Of a stretch of 64,000 bases of DNA, positions 12,480-34,339 are shown in pieces. Source of the DNA: Sphagnum compactum (lineage: Eukaryota > Bryophyta > Sphagnopsida > Sphagnales); contig OZ234504.1 in assembly GCA_965153455.1 (NCBI GenBank), positions 6,882,001 to 6,946,000 of the forward strand, written 5' to 3'. The notes under the pieces were generated by a model, which worked only from the letters and a program-made list of their open reading frames with translations, ran no database searches and had not been told where the DNA came from. The number at the start of each line of letters is the position of its first letter. The first letter of the stretch is position 1. The translations under genes were made by a program, and so were the position numbers.

Positions 12480-14935
12480 TCCAATCCTTATTTAAAGTAA
12501 AATTGTTGGCTCATTGTATCCTATTTGCACCCCTATAGAATACCCAACGAACATTTTCATTTAGGTCAAGTTTTCAATATTAGCTTTCCCAAACCTAATT
12601 TCATTAATCTTCAAATCCTCCCCCCCTCCCCCTCCCCCCCAAACCATTGTTTGGAATCTTGGATACAAACACTTGTGCATCAAACTTTGATGAACAAGAA
12701 AAAAATCATCAATTGCAATGTTGTAGCTTTAAATTTAAAAAAATCAAAAAAATGGAAAAAAAAGTTTCAATTTTTCTCCTTGGATATATGAAAAGGAAAA
12801 ACTTTTTTCCCAATCGAAAGGTAATAGGACAAACCCAAGTTAGGTACATACAAAAAACATATTATCTTTAAATCACATGGGGCTTGGGGGTTAATTATTA
12901 CCACATTAACAATACTCTAAAATTGTGAATCTTTTAAACAACAATGATTTTTAAACTCACAATTTCAATTGTTGATGCATTCACAATTTATGATATTCCT
13001 ACCTTACAGATTAATTGTAACATCTCACATGTCCAAAATTCAATTCAAGTTTTCAAAGTTTGCATAAATGTTTGAAGTTATTTAGGATGGTTTTAGGTTT
13101 AGGATATGAATTTAGATCCTTTGGATCATGGTGATGATGGTGGGACTATGTATTTTTAGCATTCAAATGAGTGCAAAAAAAATGTTATAGACACATATTG
13201 TCATAATAAATGTTGTGTACCTCTTTAATTTTGTTTATAACCTTGTTTATAGCTTTTTGAAAATTTAAAAGGAACCTTTAGTTTAATTTGGTTTTTTAAA
13301 ATTCTCAAAACTAATACAACCAATGGTTTTAGGTATTGAAAATTTTCAAAGAGCCAGTGGATTCCATGTAGAACCAACAAATAACCTTCCATTTAATGTA
13401 GGTTTTTTAATTTAATTATTTGATTAAAACCCTAATTAAAGGTTAAAATTGATACTATGATTTTTGAAAATCACATGTTACCCACTGATTTTTTGTTTTC
13501 AAGAAAAATAAAATTACTCAACCTTAGTTAAAATCCATGTTGGCCTACATGGACTTGGACCTAATTAGGTGAAAGCATGGTGAAGTAGACAATCAATGTA
13601 CCTTGTAACATAAATGGGAATAGTCATCAAGTAGGCCTTTAATTTAATGATGAATATGAACATGTTTTTTGAATTTGTTATAACTATATTTAAAATATAT
13701 TTAAGGAGATTCATTGAAATTCAAACAAATGTATAACTTATAAAAATACACACAAGTAGACGAAATATATGATTTAAATTTTTTTCAAGTTAGTGAAGGT
13801 TTAAAAGATATTTTTTATTTTTAAATTGTGCATATTATAGTAATAATACATTCAATTTTTAATATAAAAGTGAGTGGTCCTATCCTGGGGTGGTATCACT
13901 AAGAACATCACATTTTGATTTTCTTGGACTCATCGAACTTTAAAAAATCATAAGAAACACTTAAATGAATATTTTCATAAATTTTTTGAATATATTTATT
14001 AAGTTTCATAAATTTTAAAATATCAATAATATAAAAAAATTGTGTATTTTGATGTTCCTAATCATTGCATTTAGAAAAAGTTTCAAGAATGCAACGCTTG
14101 TTTTTTTTGTGGAACTTTTTAGTTAAATACATAAATTTGAAACATGATTTATGAAAATTTTAATGAATTTATTTTTAAAAATATTTTGAAAGTCATTTTA
14201 TTTTTACGTTTTTATTTGGCAATTAATTGATTAAATACGATTTAATTATAAAGTTAAAATTCTCAAATTTTGAAGGGTTCATTTTAATTAAAAATATAAA
14301 TTTCAATTTTTTTTTTAAATTTTAAAATTCCCAAATAAACTTCAAATCATATATTAAAGCATGCAATTAATAAACATTAATAATTTATAATTATAAACAA
14401 ATTTAATAAAAAGGGCCCAGTAAAATAATTTGGTTGTTTTTGGTTCTTAACCATTGCTTGAGATGGTTCCTAGTTGTTGTTTTTGCATTGAATGAATGAG
14501 AGTGATGTTTATAACAGGATGTTTTTCGAAAAGCCTTGGAATTGCACAAGTCCAAGCACTTGAAGAATGCATTCTTTGTGTTCATTCATTCTTATTGCTC
14601 CTCAAAGATATACATACCTTGATGAGCATAAATAAAGAGGAGAGGAGAAGCAATCACACCCATCAAAAGGCCCAAACTTTCGCCTACAAATTTATAATAA
14701 ATATAGACAGTGCAATTGAATCTATTTCAAAAGGATTAAATGTAATTGAGGGTGTCTTTACTGTGATTGGGGCTCCTAGAGCTCTAAGCTTGATGTGCTC
14801 TCAAGGTTCTCGTGCAGCAAAAGATGACCAAAAGATCAAAAAAATGAGAAAGTGTGCAATCAGCGCGCATGCGAAGCCCACTGTCGACATCGCAGCTGCT
14901 ACTTCGAAAAAGGCATCCTATTTTGGATGAGCAAA
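12480..14935. other. AT-rich gene-free DNA
   Basis: Long AT-rich stretch with poly-A and poly-T runs and a C-rich run near 12620. The 144-codon frame at 14496-14930 shows no recognised domain, no splice context I can support and a composition like the surroundings, so I do not call it a gene. Confidence 0.45.
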
Positions 14936-14939
14936 AGAG

Positions 14940-15730
14940 CTGTGGTAGTTTTTACAATTCGTCATGATCAAGTGCCGAACGCGGAAGTGTGAGTACTTGC
15001 AACTTCGAGGCCACGAAGAATTGGCGAAGCTCAAGTGCCGCCTTCAGCCTCAGGCTCTCCCCCCCCCCCCCCCTCCCTTTTGAGCCGAATGCGCCTCTCT
15101 GCGCGATGACCCCCTCTGCAAATGCGACAAACGCGATGAGCTCGCAGGCTCCATCGAGTCCGCCGCCTCTAGTGCGATAGAAACAGTAGAGGAGTAGAGC
15201 AGATGGCGCGACGGTTTTTTGCTCTTTGAAGTTTATTCATTTAATTCCTCACGAGAGGCATTCGATTTCTCTATAAAGTTGCGCACAAAATGTGTGCTCT
15301 TTGCAAATTTTCGCTCCTAGGTGCTCGTCGATCTTTTGCTGCTGTCGAACTTTATTCGTCACGAACAGCTGCCGAATTGTTTTCCCACGAAATGCTCACG
15401 AAATTTTTCGAGCTTTAGCTATGGCGGGTTTCAAAGAATGCACACGAAAGTTTTTGAGCTTCGGTGATGGTGGGTTTCAGAGAGCGCTCACTCATTTTTT
15501 TGGAGCATTGGCGATGGCGGGTTTCAGGGGGCGCTCACGTTTTTTTTAAAAGGTTCGGCTATGGTGGATTTCAGAGTGGCGATTGTGCGTCGGGCTGGCT
15601 ACGGGGCCGGTTACCATGCGGCTGCTGGTGAGCGTTTTCCGCAAACGGCAAAATTCGATTAGGGGCTCGGCAAAGGGAACTGGAGATTAACGACGCAGAG
15701 TGTGTTTGCAGGTAATCGGTGGAGATGGCC
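14940..15730. other. Orphan GC-rich island
   Basis: This stretch is sharply richer in G, C and CpG than its flanks and has a C15 run at about 15059-15073. Its composition resembles the gene-start islands at 36.0, 52.1 and 62.5 kb. No coding exon that I recognise starts here, and the nearest gene (AAA ATPase) reads towards it and ends at 16315. It may be an orphan promoter or the first exon of a lost or unrecognised gene. Confidence 0.5.
15376..15590 (+). repeat. 46-47-bp minisatellite, about four copies
   Basis: The word atggYgggtttc (or atggtggatttc) recurs at 15421, 15467, 15514 and 15561, spacings of 46, 47 and 47 bp, with a weaker earlier unit near 15378. Each unit also carries gagcttYggc-like sequence before it and a gctcac plus T-run after it. 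Units are diverged, so the array is not brand new. Confidence 0.85.
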
Positions 15731-16314
15731 TAATCTCTCCTTCCTTTGTGAATGTTCCCACCCTACCCTTTAAAGACATACACAAAAATGCTTGTAAAGA
15801 AGGTTCAGTAAATATATGCACAAAAATACAACACTCAAATCAGTTGAGTCAATAAGCTAAAAACCAGTTCAATTTGAATTCCACTGGTATCTCTACAAGC
15901 ACCAAGACCTTCATGAAGGTCTTGTTGTCCCAATTGCAGGTTTCACATCTGCTCATTAACCACAACCTTACCAAGGAGTATCCTTCCATGTGAATCTTAT
16001 CATCTGTTCATTTTCCATTTTCCCAGTGCCACTAGCTCAGGATTGATGAGACTTACCAAGAGTTAGTAGCTCACTAATCTGTTACAATGTCAGGAAACTC
16101 TTGAATTGGTAGTTCCATGAGAGTGGGAAGGAACTTTGAAGGAGTGCTTGGTATTCAAATTCTGAACACACCACCATAGTATCCTTGCCAAAGAAGGAAT
16201 GTGGTCTTGAGCAGATGGTCATAAGCACCTGGGCATAATGCATGGCCTTTGATCACCTCTTCAATGGCTGCTGGCTGACCTACTTGAATAGATCACCATA
16301 TGGGTCTGAGAAAA

Positions 16315-25327
<9,013 letters not shown>

Positions 25328-25940
25328 CCTCTTAAGAGCTGTTCTCCCGCAGCTGCTTCAGGAGAGCAGCTGCCGTCACAGCATCTCCAACCCCAAGGTA
25401 CGTGACCATGGAGCTGATGAAAAACAGCCAACAACAACAGCATTGTCACAGATCAGCTTGCAAATGGATTCTTGCAAATTGTGATCCATTTGCAAAAATC
25501 AGACCTTTGATGAAGAATTCTAAGCACAGATGTTAAATCTCACTGCGGAAACAATCATCTCAGCGTCTTGCAAAATCTCCAAAACCATACCATCCCCAAC
25601 AAACTCCCTGCAAAATACATCGTTGCCAAAAACATGGAAAACAGAAAATCTCACAGCAACAAGCTGCTCTCCACTTCTTGTGAGCAAATTTTGATCAGAA
25701 ATTTTGCATTTCGTACCTACATGCATTCGCCGAATCACGAGCACAACTTTTGTTTGAATCTGCTGCGACATGCCATCCGAAGTTCCGAACTTGTTTTTCT
25801 TGACAAGAAATCGAAGCCTGATTTTTGCAACAAAATTCATGCAAGATTCTTCTTCTTCTTCTTCTTCTCCTTTTTCCTGAAGAGTCAGGAAACGTAGTTG
25901 GATGCAAGAGGTGCAACTCTTCGTTTCTTCGTTTTTTCAT
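25328..25940 (-). promoter_or_regulatory. Probable promoter and 5' leader of the AAA ATPase gene
   Basis: Gene-free sequence directly upstream of the first AAA exon. It carries a (TTC)n run at about 25849-25870 (GAA-rich in the direction of transcription). I see no TATA box that I can place with confidence, so the extent is an estimate. Confidence 0.35.
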
Positions 25941-28240
25941 TTTTAATTTCTGGGCTTATTCTCAAAGACATGTGATCAGTGGTTTTTTTTTTCTTTATTT
26001 TTACCAATTTTCTCATGTTGCTCCAAAAGTGGCGATCAGCCACAAGGGAATTTTGCCAAATATGGCTACAGGGCAAATAGACAAGTAAAAAATCCAGGAA
26101 TTTTAGGTCATGTTGGCGAACCACCAGAACCTAGTAGCTAAATAAAATACTTAATTTTAGGGTTTGGTTTGTTTTTTGAGTTTTAGCATTTTGAGCTCTC
26201 TGATTATTTGGGCTTTTAATATTTTCTGCTTTTTTATTTTGTGAATTTAGAGCTTGCAACAAGTTTTAACTATTTTTATTTGAATTTCATAGTCGGTGTT
26301 TGCAATGAATTCAATGACAATTGATATTGTGTTATTGGTTTTTTTTTTTTTTTTTGGTGATCGTGTTGAGGTTTTGAGAAATAATTGTCATAAGAGGTGG
26401 AGATTGATTAAATTGAGGAATTTATTCTTGGAGTTCAAATTATCATTCATCTTCCATGTAATGTCTATTTTTTTTGAAAAATAAATTAAATGTAAAGACA
26501 CACCTAACATGTACATGCACAAAAATTCGCATTTTACAAAAAAAATTTAAAAAATTAGTCAAGAACCCTAACCCTAATACATATTTTTATATTAAGGATA
26601 TATTTATATTTTACATCATACAAAGATAAATTCAAAATAGTTAAACATAAAATCATTTCAAAAACAAACTTTAATGTGTACACATAACACAAAGATTAAA
26701 AAATTAATTAAACATTCAAAAGTTGATGAAAATAACTTCAATCTTAAATACATACCAGTAGTGTAAGAAGACTTAAGATGTGCATGTGCCCAACCTATAT
26801 ATGACATCATTTTACTTAATGATTTTGCAATATTTTTCTTAAAAAAAATTAACTCATTGATTTTATTTTATTTTAATTTTTCTTACCTTGAATTTTGCAT
26901 CATTATCAATCAAAATAGATCTTCATACTTAGTTTTCAAGGTTGAAGCTCAACTAGGCTATTTATTGAGTGGATTATGAAGATGAACTCCAAGTAAATCA
27001 CCTAAATTATTTAGGCAAATTTGTGAATTTTACATTTTTTTGCAAATTTAAATTGGTAATTTGTTTGAATGAAACCAAACTAATTTGTACTCAAATAGAT
27101 ACCATTTTAATGATACTTTTTAAATTAATGATTTGCAATATGTTTTGTTAACATTTTACTTTATTATTTTTATTTCAAAATTTTCATCATTATCACAAAA
27201 GAATAATCATATTTATTTTTAAATGGCGAAGCTCTCTTGGGCTATTTATGAAGTGGATTATCAATCATATATGAATTTCAAATTAATCACCCAAATTTTT
27301 CACTAAATTTAAATTGGTTTTATACTGATCAATTAATTTGTAACCAAATAGTTACCTTATAGTTATTTGTGGTAGTATTAAATCCTTGCCCAACATTATT
27401 CATAACATAATATTGTGAAGCTTTAAGCACACAAGATAATGAAGTTAATGTTGATGTTAAAGGGATGTAAACATAACATTCAAATCTATGTGGCATCCGA
27501 TGTGGCTTCTAGTGGTGAGAAGGGATGAGGAGATGATATGGCAATGCTTGTTTATTATCAAATGTCAATTTATCAATGAATTTACAAAAAAATTACAATG
27601 GTAACGTATCTAGCCAAAAAGGACAAATAAGTGGGTGTTAAGCTTGTTGAATCTATGTGACATTAACTCATTTTGGGTGTTGCAACCCTAATTTTGGGCT
27701 CACAGTCAAAGTTAACGCATGAAAATGGAAACAAGTGAAAATTGTTTTGGGATTCAACACATTCAAGTGAGAAGCACTTTGAGAATTGTAATTCCATGGG
27801 GGGTCTTGTATTTTTAAAACAAAAATGTACATAATAAACATGGTCCAAATTGGGCCACCGATATACCATTGGAAAGGTTTTGAAACATAAATATGAAAAG
27901 TGGGTACACATATGTCGTTTAAAATTATGAGATAAAAATTTATGGCCAATAGAATGATTAGGAATCAAACATGAAATTTGACTCTAGACCATTTGAACTC
28001 AAAAAATAAATCCAAATGATTTTTTATTTGAGCATGTGATGTGACATTGAAAAGGTCCTTTCAAAGGTCATAATGTTTTTGTTGAAAACTCTTCAATCAA
28101 AGCTTGTATGTGGAAGTTATGAACATACAATATTGTAGGGCTCATAATGAGAATTTTTGGGACTTTCAACTCCTGGATTCTTGATTCCCACCAGTTTTGA
28201 GGTTTTTTGTCACTTTGATGTGACCGTTACCTTCAGTCAT
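25941..28240. other. AT-rich gene-free DNA
   Basis: Long A/T runs and no recognisable frame. The 101- and 93-codon minus-strand frames near 27.7-27.9 kb overlap each other and match nothing I know. Confidence 0.45.
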
Positions 28241-28247
28241 AATGTAT

Positions 28248-28380
28248 GCCATTAAAAGAAGGTGATGAATCCCTTCGAAGTTTGAGTTGTGGTATGTATT
28301 TTGAATTAGGTTTGCCATTAAAAAGAAGGAGATGATTCCCCTCCAAGTTTGAGTTGTGGTATGTCTTTTAAATTAGGTTT
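28248..28380. repeat. 66-bp tandem duplication
   Basis: Two adjacent units of about 66 bp begin [13 protein letters not shown] continue through gtttgagttgtggtatgt to gaattagg or aaattagg. The copies differ at several positions. Confidence 0.8.
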
Positions 28381-29603
28381 ATTTGTGGTTTGTCCACATA
28401 CCATTATGGGTACAACTTGTATTAATCATTGGTTTGTGCAAGTTAATTTCACCTTCAACTTTCATTTGTGAGTTCATGTTACTCCCATCCAAAAAAATTC
28501 ATCTCAAAATTGTCACATCTGTTTCTTTCTTGGAAGCTAAAGAATGCACCTTAAATTTGCATTCTGGTATAAACTTAAGGATTGGCAAGGTTTTTCACCC
28601 TTGATACCACTTGAAAAATCTAGGGGTGCATCATTGGGAGTGCTTCAATTATACAAAACAGATTCACATTCAAAGCTTATAAATGAAATACAATTGATTG
28701 TTTGCAATTTGTTCATTACATTGCATTCTTTGCATATAGTTTGTTTTTTGAAGTTGTGATTATAAGCAAGGATGATGAATATTCAAGCTAGTGCTAGAAG
28801 CATTGAACCAACCTAAGAAAACATCCATGTAATAAAACTTCCAAAAGTCTACATCAATTATCACACACAATTTCATTAGTTTTGTTGTGTGACATTTTGG
28901 ATGACTAAGACAAGCCAATAATCACAAATGTCCAAGCTACACATGGATGTCAAAGTAGATTATTAGCACAACACACAAATAGAAGAAAGATGAATGAATT
29001 TCCATTTGATTCCACATAATGTCCATTAATAATATTAAAATGACCTGATTAGGAGTATTTTACAGTTATTTTTTTAGTTGAAGTAAAGAGAGATGAGACT
29101 TTCTTGTCAACATCGATCAAATTGATCTAGAGATATGTTTGGGATTACAATGGTGAAATGGCACAAATTGTAGATGTTGTCAAATGTTGTTTGATAATTC
29201 TCCATTGCAATGGATTAATGGTGTGTAAGGACAAATGAGGTATTTGGTGGATAGGGAAAAAGAATGAGATGGTTATAACATGGAGGTAGTTATTAAGAAA
29301 GGTCGGAGGTAGTTAATAAAAAAGTTAATAAGAAAATGAAATAGTTACGAAAAAAAAATGAAATATTTAGGCTTGAAAATGAAGCAATTATTTTTTGAAA
29401 TTGTCTTTGGAATGGTCCATGGACGACCATATGAAGGATTCCAAAATATCCCCCATATACCAATTCTGATTATTCATCACCAGAATTTGATTTTTAAGTT
29501 TGAGTTCAAACTATGAGGACTAACGAAAGATTCACAATATGTCCACATGCTCATATATATTAGGCAAGCAATCATTGAGCAAAAGCATAATCAAATAACA
29601 ACA

Positions 29604-29639
<36 letters not shown>

Positions 29640-30620
29640 TATATACATATGCAATATATATATATATATATATGCAAATCAAATGCATTTTGTAATTCCA
29701 AAATCCTAAATCCCTACAAAGTTTGAAATGCACATATACACAAAAACATAAGAGCTTCCAAAATACACAACTATATCCACTTTCTATTTAACAAACTTAC
29801 TACCAACTAATACCTAATTCCCTTATATGCATATACTATGTTTTTTCTAATTTTCTAATACTTGAGATTAATGCATATTTTATATTATTTGTACCTTGGT
29901 TTTGATAATGACCCCAATCTTAGTATTGAACCAACTGTATTCCTACTTTATCATGTTTTATATGAAACTTGTGCTTTATTGATGTGCATTGACAAATCGC
30001 ATGATTCGTGTTTTGAAAATTAAAGGCAAAAAAGGGGTCATCATTTCCTAATTTAATTTAATTTTCAATGAAAAAATCATTCCATATTCAAGAACTTTTG
30101 CACCGCAAGTCCAAACACGTCATGGAACCAAGCCCATGCACCCATCCTCGTCAAGAGCTTTCCAAAGACACCAAGAACACAATCTGAAGCATCCCGGGTC
30201 GGTGGATCTCATAACTACAAAAAAAAACAAAACAAACTACCTTCCTTCATAAAGAGATGGGTTATCCCCAATCATTTTTTCCAGAAATCATGATCTCATT
30301 TAGAAAGTTGTTTTTCCTTTCTAAGGTGGCTTGTTTAAAGTGGATACAAAACTCACAAGCATAGTTTGGTACTGGGGCCCCATTATGTACAATCAATCTA
30401 TTTGCCAATTGGAACAACCTGACTTGGTAAATTATACTACAGTTAATTTAAGGCATGCCCAAAAGCCTCCTTTTAGTGTGTATAAGTTAATTGATTCATC
30501 AAATTACATGTACTTTTAAATTTTTGAAATGAAATATCAAATAGCTGTGTTAGAATGCTTATTTGTTTGAAAATATAGTGCAAATTGTGGTCTTCAAGTG
30601 GTGGTTCAAATGGGATTGAT
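28381..30620. other. AT-rich gene-free DNA
   Basis: No gene is recognised. Apart from the AT microsatellite listed separately at 29606-29675, I see only simple AT-rich DNA with short frames. Confidence 0.4.
29606..29675. repeat. (AT)n microsatellite, two blocks
   Basis: Two (AT)n runs are separated by a short gatatatacatatgcaat-type spacer. Such runs are self-complementary and variable in length. Confidence 0.9.
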
Positions 30621-30779
30621 TGTTGAAGATTTAACAATTATTTTAGTTCGAATTCAGAGAACAGAGGGACCGGTATCCACAAAAATAATAGGAGCAAGTG
30701 AATGATCGTACACTTGGGCCAGAATAAAAGGACAAAAAGATGACAGAAGGAGAGAGGCCAGACAAATAATGCAATGGTA

Positions 30780-30885
30780 ACAAGCTTGAAAATGATGAAT
30801 TTTTATGAAAACCTGCCAATCATCAATAAAACAAATCACCAAACAAAGGGGGAGAAAAAGGTACAAGCTAGAAGGACCCAAGTCT
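30780..30885 (-). repeat. Dispersed repeat, copy B
   Basis: Read on the minus strand it gives gggtccttct, ttgtacctttttctcccc, ttttattgatgattggcagg, collinear with 7268-7385 on the plus strand. The copies are diverged, so the insertion is old. Confidence 0.55.
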
Positions 30886-31970
30886 TGGCAAACGAAGAAT
30901 CCTCCACAGAGGGTGGATCACAAGAGGAATTAGAACAAAATCAAGTACCCTGAACATGCATTTTGGTAATCTCCCATCCCTGACTCATCCAGTTCAAACA
31001 ACGACTTCAAATTTCTTTACTCAAGAAGGAGACAAAATGAGATTTTTAGTACCAGATTTGCAGTATAAGATCCCTCCTCATTTCTATGAACTATATCAAT
31101 ACATATAAGGTGTCATCTCAATACTCTTACAAAATTTCTTGTAGAGTAAAGGGCGAGTATTGAATGACCTATATATTCATTGTGCATTATGAGGAACTCT
31201 CAGATTAGCGAAAACTGTCAACTAGAACTCGGAGGATCGTTTGGGGGACCTTCTCACCCATAATTTCCTCTGCTTTTGAATATTTTTCATAATTTTCCTA
31301 GAAGATGGGGGAGATTCATTGCAAGGCGATCCACCACATTCATTTGAATGCATGTAAGTCACCCTTATAATTATGCACCCTGATTTTTATGAATTGAAGA
31401 GTATTAGGGTAGAACTGCCCATCACCAATCACTACCCTGTCACCGAACACTTCTTTAAATCTTCTTCATTGGCACTTCATTTTGAGTGATTTAAAATGTT
31501 ATGGGAGCATTACATGAAGCTCTAGAAATCATCATTGAACTGCAAAGGAAAAGGAGCAATGAAACAAGAAGAAAAATAAGCTTTCCAACTTGTAAAATGT
31601 GTTTTTCTTCTTTTTTCTTCTCTTTGGACCCCTCCTAATTTCAAAGCTTTTAACTTTTACATTTTTTTGTTCATTTTGAACAATTTTTATAGGAGCACCA
31701 CCTTCAGTTCTACAAATCATCTTTGAACTCTAATAGCAATAGAGCAACATACAGAAAACATTTTGGGTGTTCGGGAACTGGCTTTGTAGTGTTATGGTCA
31801 TTTTTAAAAACAATTTGACCCCCTCTACTTGAGGGGGCCATAACTTTCTCATTTCTAATATGTTTTTGACGAATTTTATTATGTCAGATGTATTAAGAGG
31901 AGGCATTCAAGTTTTGCTTAGACACCAGAAACAATGGAACCTTCCCCTTGGTTTTGGCTTTCCCTAAATG
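30886..31970. other. Gene-free stretch, no recognised feature
   Basis: Moderately AT-rich DNA with short frames only. The part nearest 31970 may be a continuation of the retroelement remnant that follows, but I could not recognise motifs there. Confidence 0.35.
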
Positions 31971-31975
31971 TTTAA

Positions 31976-33035
31976 GTGTTTGCTCATCGATTGTTCTACC
32001 TTACTGTCTTTCTACCCCATGAACTGAAGTTGAAGCCTGAAATCCGTAGCACATTTTCAACATTGTTAGCCTGTTTCGATTTGACCTTCATTCGTGTATC
32101 TAGGAAAATCTTAGGGCCAAGTTTTTTGGAGTGTTTGGAGGCTCCCTTAATTTGTCAACAAGATTTTTTTCCCATTTCTAAAGGTGGGATAGGTTTTGTC
32201 TTTGTGGAAGTCATCATCTTAGCAACATACTTGGGGAGTTAAAGGTTTGTTGCCTTAATCATCACATCCAAATTTTTGTAGGACGACCACCCTTTTTTAT
32301 TGAAAGTTATAAAGGCTAGCAGTTTAGGTCCACTTCCATTCCAAGTTCACCTGAGGCAGGCCCATGACCTTTTACTTCCAACTATTCAAGTTGCCATCCC
32401 ACCATTTGAATAGTTATCAAAGATAATAGCAGATCATTTTTTAAAGAGCATCTCAAAGAGCGTGCACGAACATTCATTTTCCAACATCATTTTTTAGTTG
32501 TCTTCATATTGTTATCGTGCTTAATTGAGATCTTGTGCAAGTTAGGCTCGAGTGTTTGGCTTTCTGCCCACCTACCCATCCCACCTTTTAAGAAGGCCTC
32601 TAACATTCTCTCTTCAACACTACGCACCAAATTAGGCTTCCCCCATACCACAATTCTTTCTCAATGCATATGCAGCCAGGCATGGATTCCAACAAGAATA
32701 AACCTACTTTGGTGTGCTCACAGGGTAGAGTGCACGGCCAAACATGATGTAGTTCAAGATTTTTTCACCTCCATTGTTAGGGATGTTGAGTTCCATGTTT
32801 TGTGCAAACAAACACATGTTTTTCCAATGTCATCTCTCCAGTCATCACAACAATGAGTGGATATTGTGCTTACAATAGATGGTATTCGCACTTTGGTAGA
32901 CATAATCATTATTAACTTGATTCATGTGGATTTTGTTTTGAGAGTCACTTTTTTTTGGGGAGTGGATGCAAGGATTACAACTCAGGCAAAGATTGTGTCA
33001 TATCACGATCAACACCATGAAAATGATTTCATCAT
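31976..33035 (+). pseudogene. 3' part of a non-LTR retroelement reverse-transcriptase polyprotein, decayed
   Basis: Fragments in order: a segment with FFPISKGGIGFVFVEV followed by ATYLGS, as in the RT-connection region (the usual form is close to LPxxxGGLGLRS...AAYLGS); a Cys/His stretch beginning QCICSQAW and ending in KHDVVQDFFTSIVRD; then, beyond an in-frame stop at 32854-32856, VDIVLTIDGIRTLVDIIII and a QAKIVSYHDQHH tail. Spaced Asp residues in the last segment resemble the PD-(D/E)XK core of restriction-like endonucleases found C-terminal to RT in R2/CRE/Dualen-type elements; this is inference from pattern. The zinc-finger His appears replaced and the frames are interrupted by stops and shifts, so it is inactive. 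No 5' part was found upstream. Confidence 0.6.
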
Positions 33036-33190
33036 TTTATGTCCTCCCCTCCCCCTCCTTCCTCTCTATTTTTGTTTGCCTTGCCCCATGCCTTGCCTTA
33101 CCTTACCATGCCCCATTTGATCGGCCCTACTTACCTTCCCTTGTCCCATCCTATCTTTATTTTGCCCTACCCTACCCTCCCTCTCACAAC
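33030..33190 (+). repeat. Pyrimidine-rich degenerate repeat (CCTTGCCC/CCTTACC)
   Basis: Cytosine- and thymine-rich units such as ccttgcc, ccttacc and ccctacc recur just after the retroelement remnant. This may be its 3' untranslated tail. The long open frames here are low-complexity by-products. Confidence 0.5.
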
Positions 33191-34335
33191 CTCCATGGAG
33201 TTGCTAGTCAAACCATACATTCAAAGCTATGGGAAAACTATTGGCCAAAGAAACCACACGACAAATTTTTTTTATGGACACGTGTGTGTTAAGCACAAAT
33301 TTAACGCACCCTTAACACCTTGTCCTAGGTCCCTCCCCTTTGCCCCCTTGGAGATTATCAAAAGGGGGAGTCACAAATTGTTGAACAATTCCCACCACCT
33401 CTACCCTCTGATTTCTTGTGTAATTAGTCTATTGATTTCCCTATCCATTCCTTTGTTTAGCAACCAGTCAAAACGATATAGCCTGATTGTGTTTAGACCT
33501 TAGTAGAATCTTCCCCTCTAACAATTTCTCTTTTGTTTATCTTTTTATAGTTTTTGCCATGTATATTGCAAACAACAATCCTACTTTTTCTCCACCACTC
33601 CTCTTTAGCTTCCCTTAACTAGCCACAACCCAAACTAGAAACTATTCATGCAAATATCATTACACAAGAATTTCAACAAATCAATGCACACCAAAATTTC
33701 ACATTTTCAAGTAGAGGTTACAATGTATTTATTCCAACGTTGAGTCCTTCCACTCCCTTCTTTAGTTAACTTTTAATTTGTATATTACTTCCCTTCACTA
33801 CAATCATATTTCCCAACTATCTACAACTCTAGAACCTTTCACCATAACCCCAAAAGAACCCCTTAACTTCTACTTTTGCAGGATAGCCCCACTTCCCTCT
33901 AGCTTATTGTTCTATTGCTTACACAAAAGGGCAAACCTTTATTTACTTGTTCCTAAGCCCAACAACCACCACTCCCAACTCTCTCTTCCTTTTTATTCCT
34001 CTCTTCTTGCTTTAGCCAAGTCAATGTACCTTTTCTTAACTTTTTCCCATTCGCTTCTAATCACCATGTTCATGAAGCTCCCCACTTGAACAACTGCCAA
34101 TGCCCTTACTTAATGATCTTGCCTCCATTTTCTAGGGCAACTATTGATTTGACTATCCCTTGAGAAGCTTGTTCTTTCATGATGTTGTAGTCTGTTCATC
34201 TTTTCACTTACTTCACCTTTACATGATGTGCCAAGTTCCTCTCTCCGTCCTTACAACCATCATCATCACTCCTCCATCCTCACACCCCCCAAGCCTTCAA
34301 AAGTTCGAGAAGAATAAAAAAACTTGACATAAGCT
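33191..34335. other. Gene-free stretch
   Basis: C/T-rich strand with frames of up to about 100 codons and no recognised motif. It may be further 3' material of the retroelement or unrelated spacer. Confidence 0.35.
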
Positions 34336-34339
34336 CCTA

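Noticed and set aside
14496-14930. 144-codon plus-strand frame
   Set aside because: No recognised domain, begins in AT-rich DNA and runs into the GC island; composition shifts along it, as in a chance frame.
26562-26580. Telomere-like ACCCTAACCCTAA (also near 2060-2070)
   Set aside because: Only two units at each place; expected by chance in AT-rich DNA and no array.
33039-33503. 154-codon plus-strand frame
   Set aside because: Pyrimidine-rich low-complexity DNA gives Pro/Leu/Ser-rich frames on several registers; no motif.
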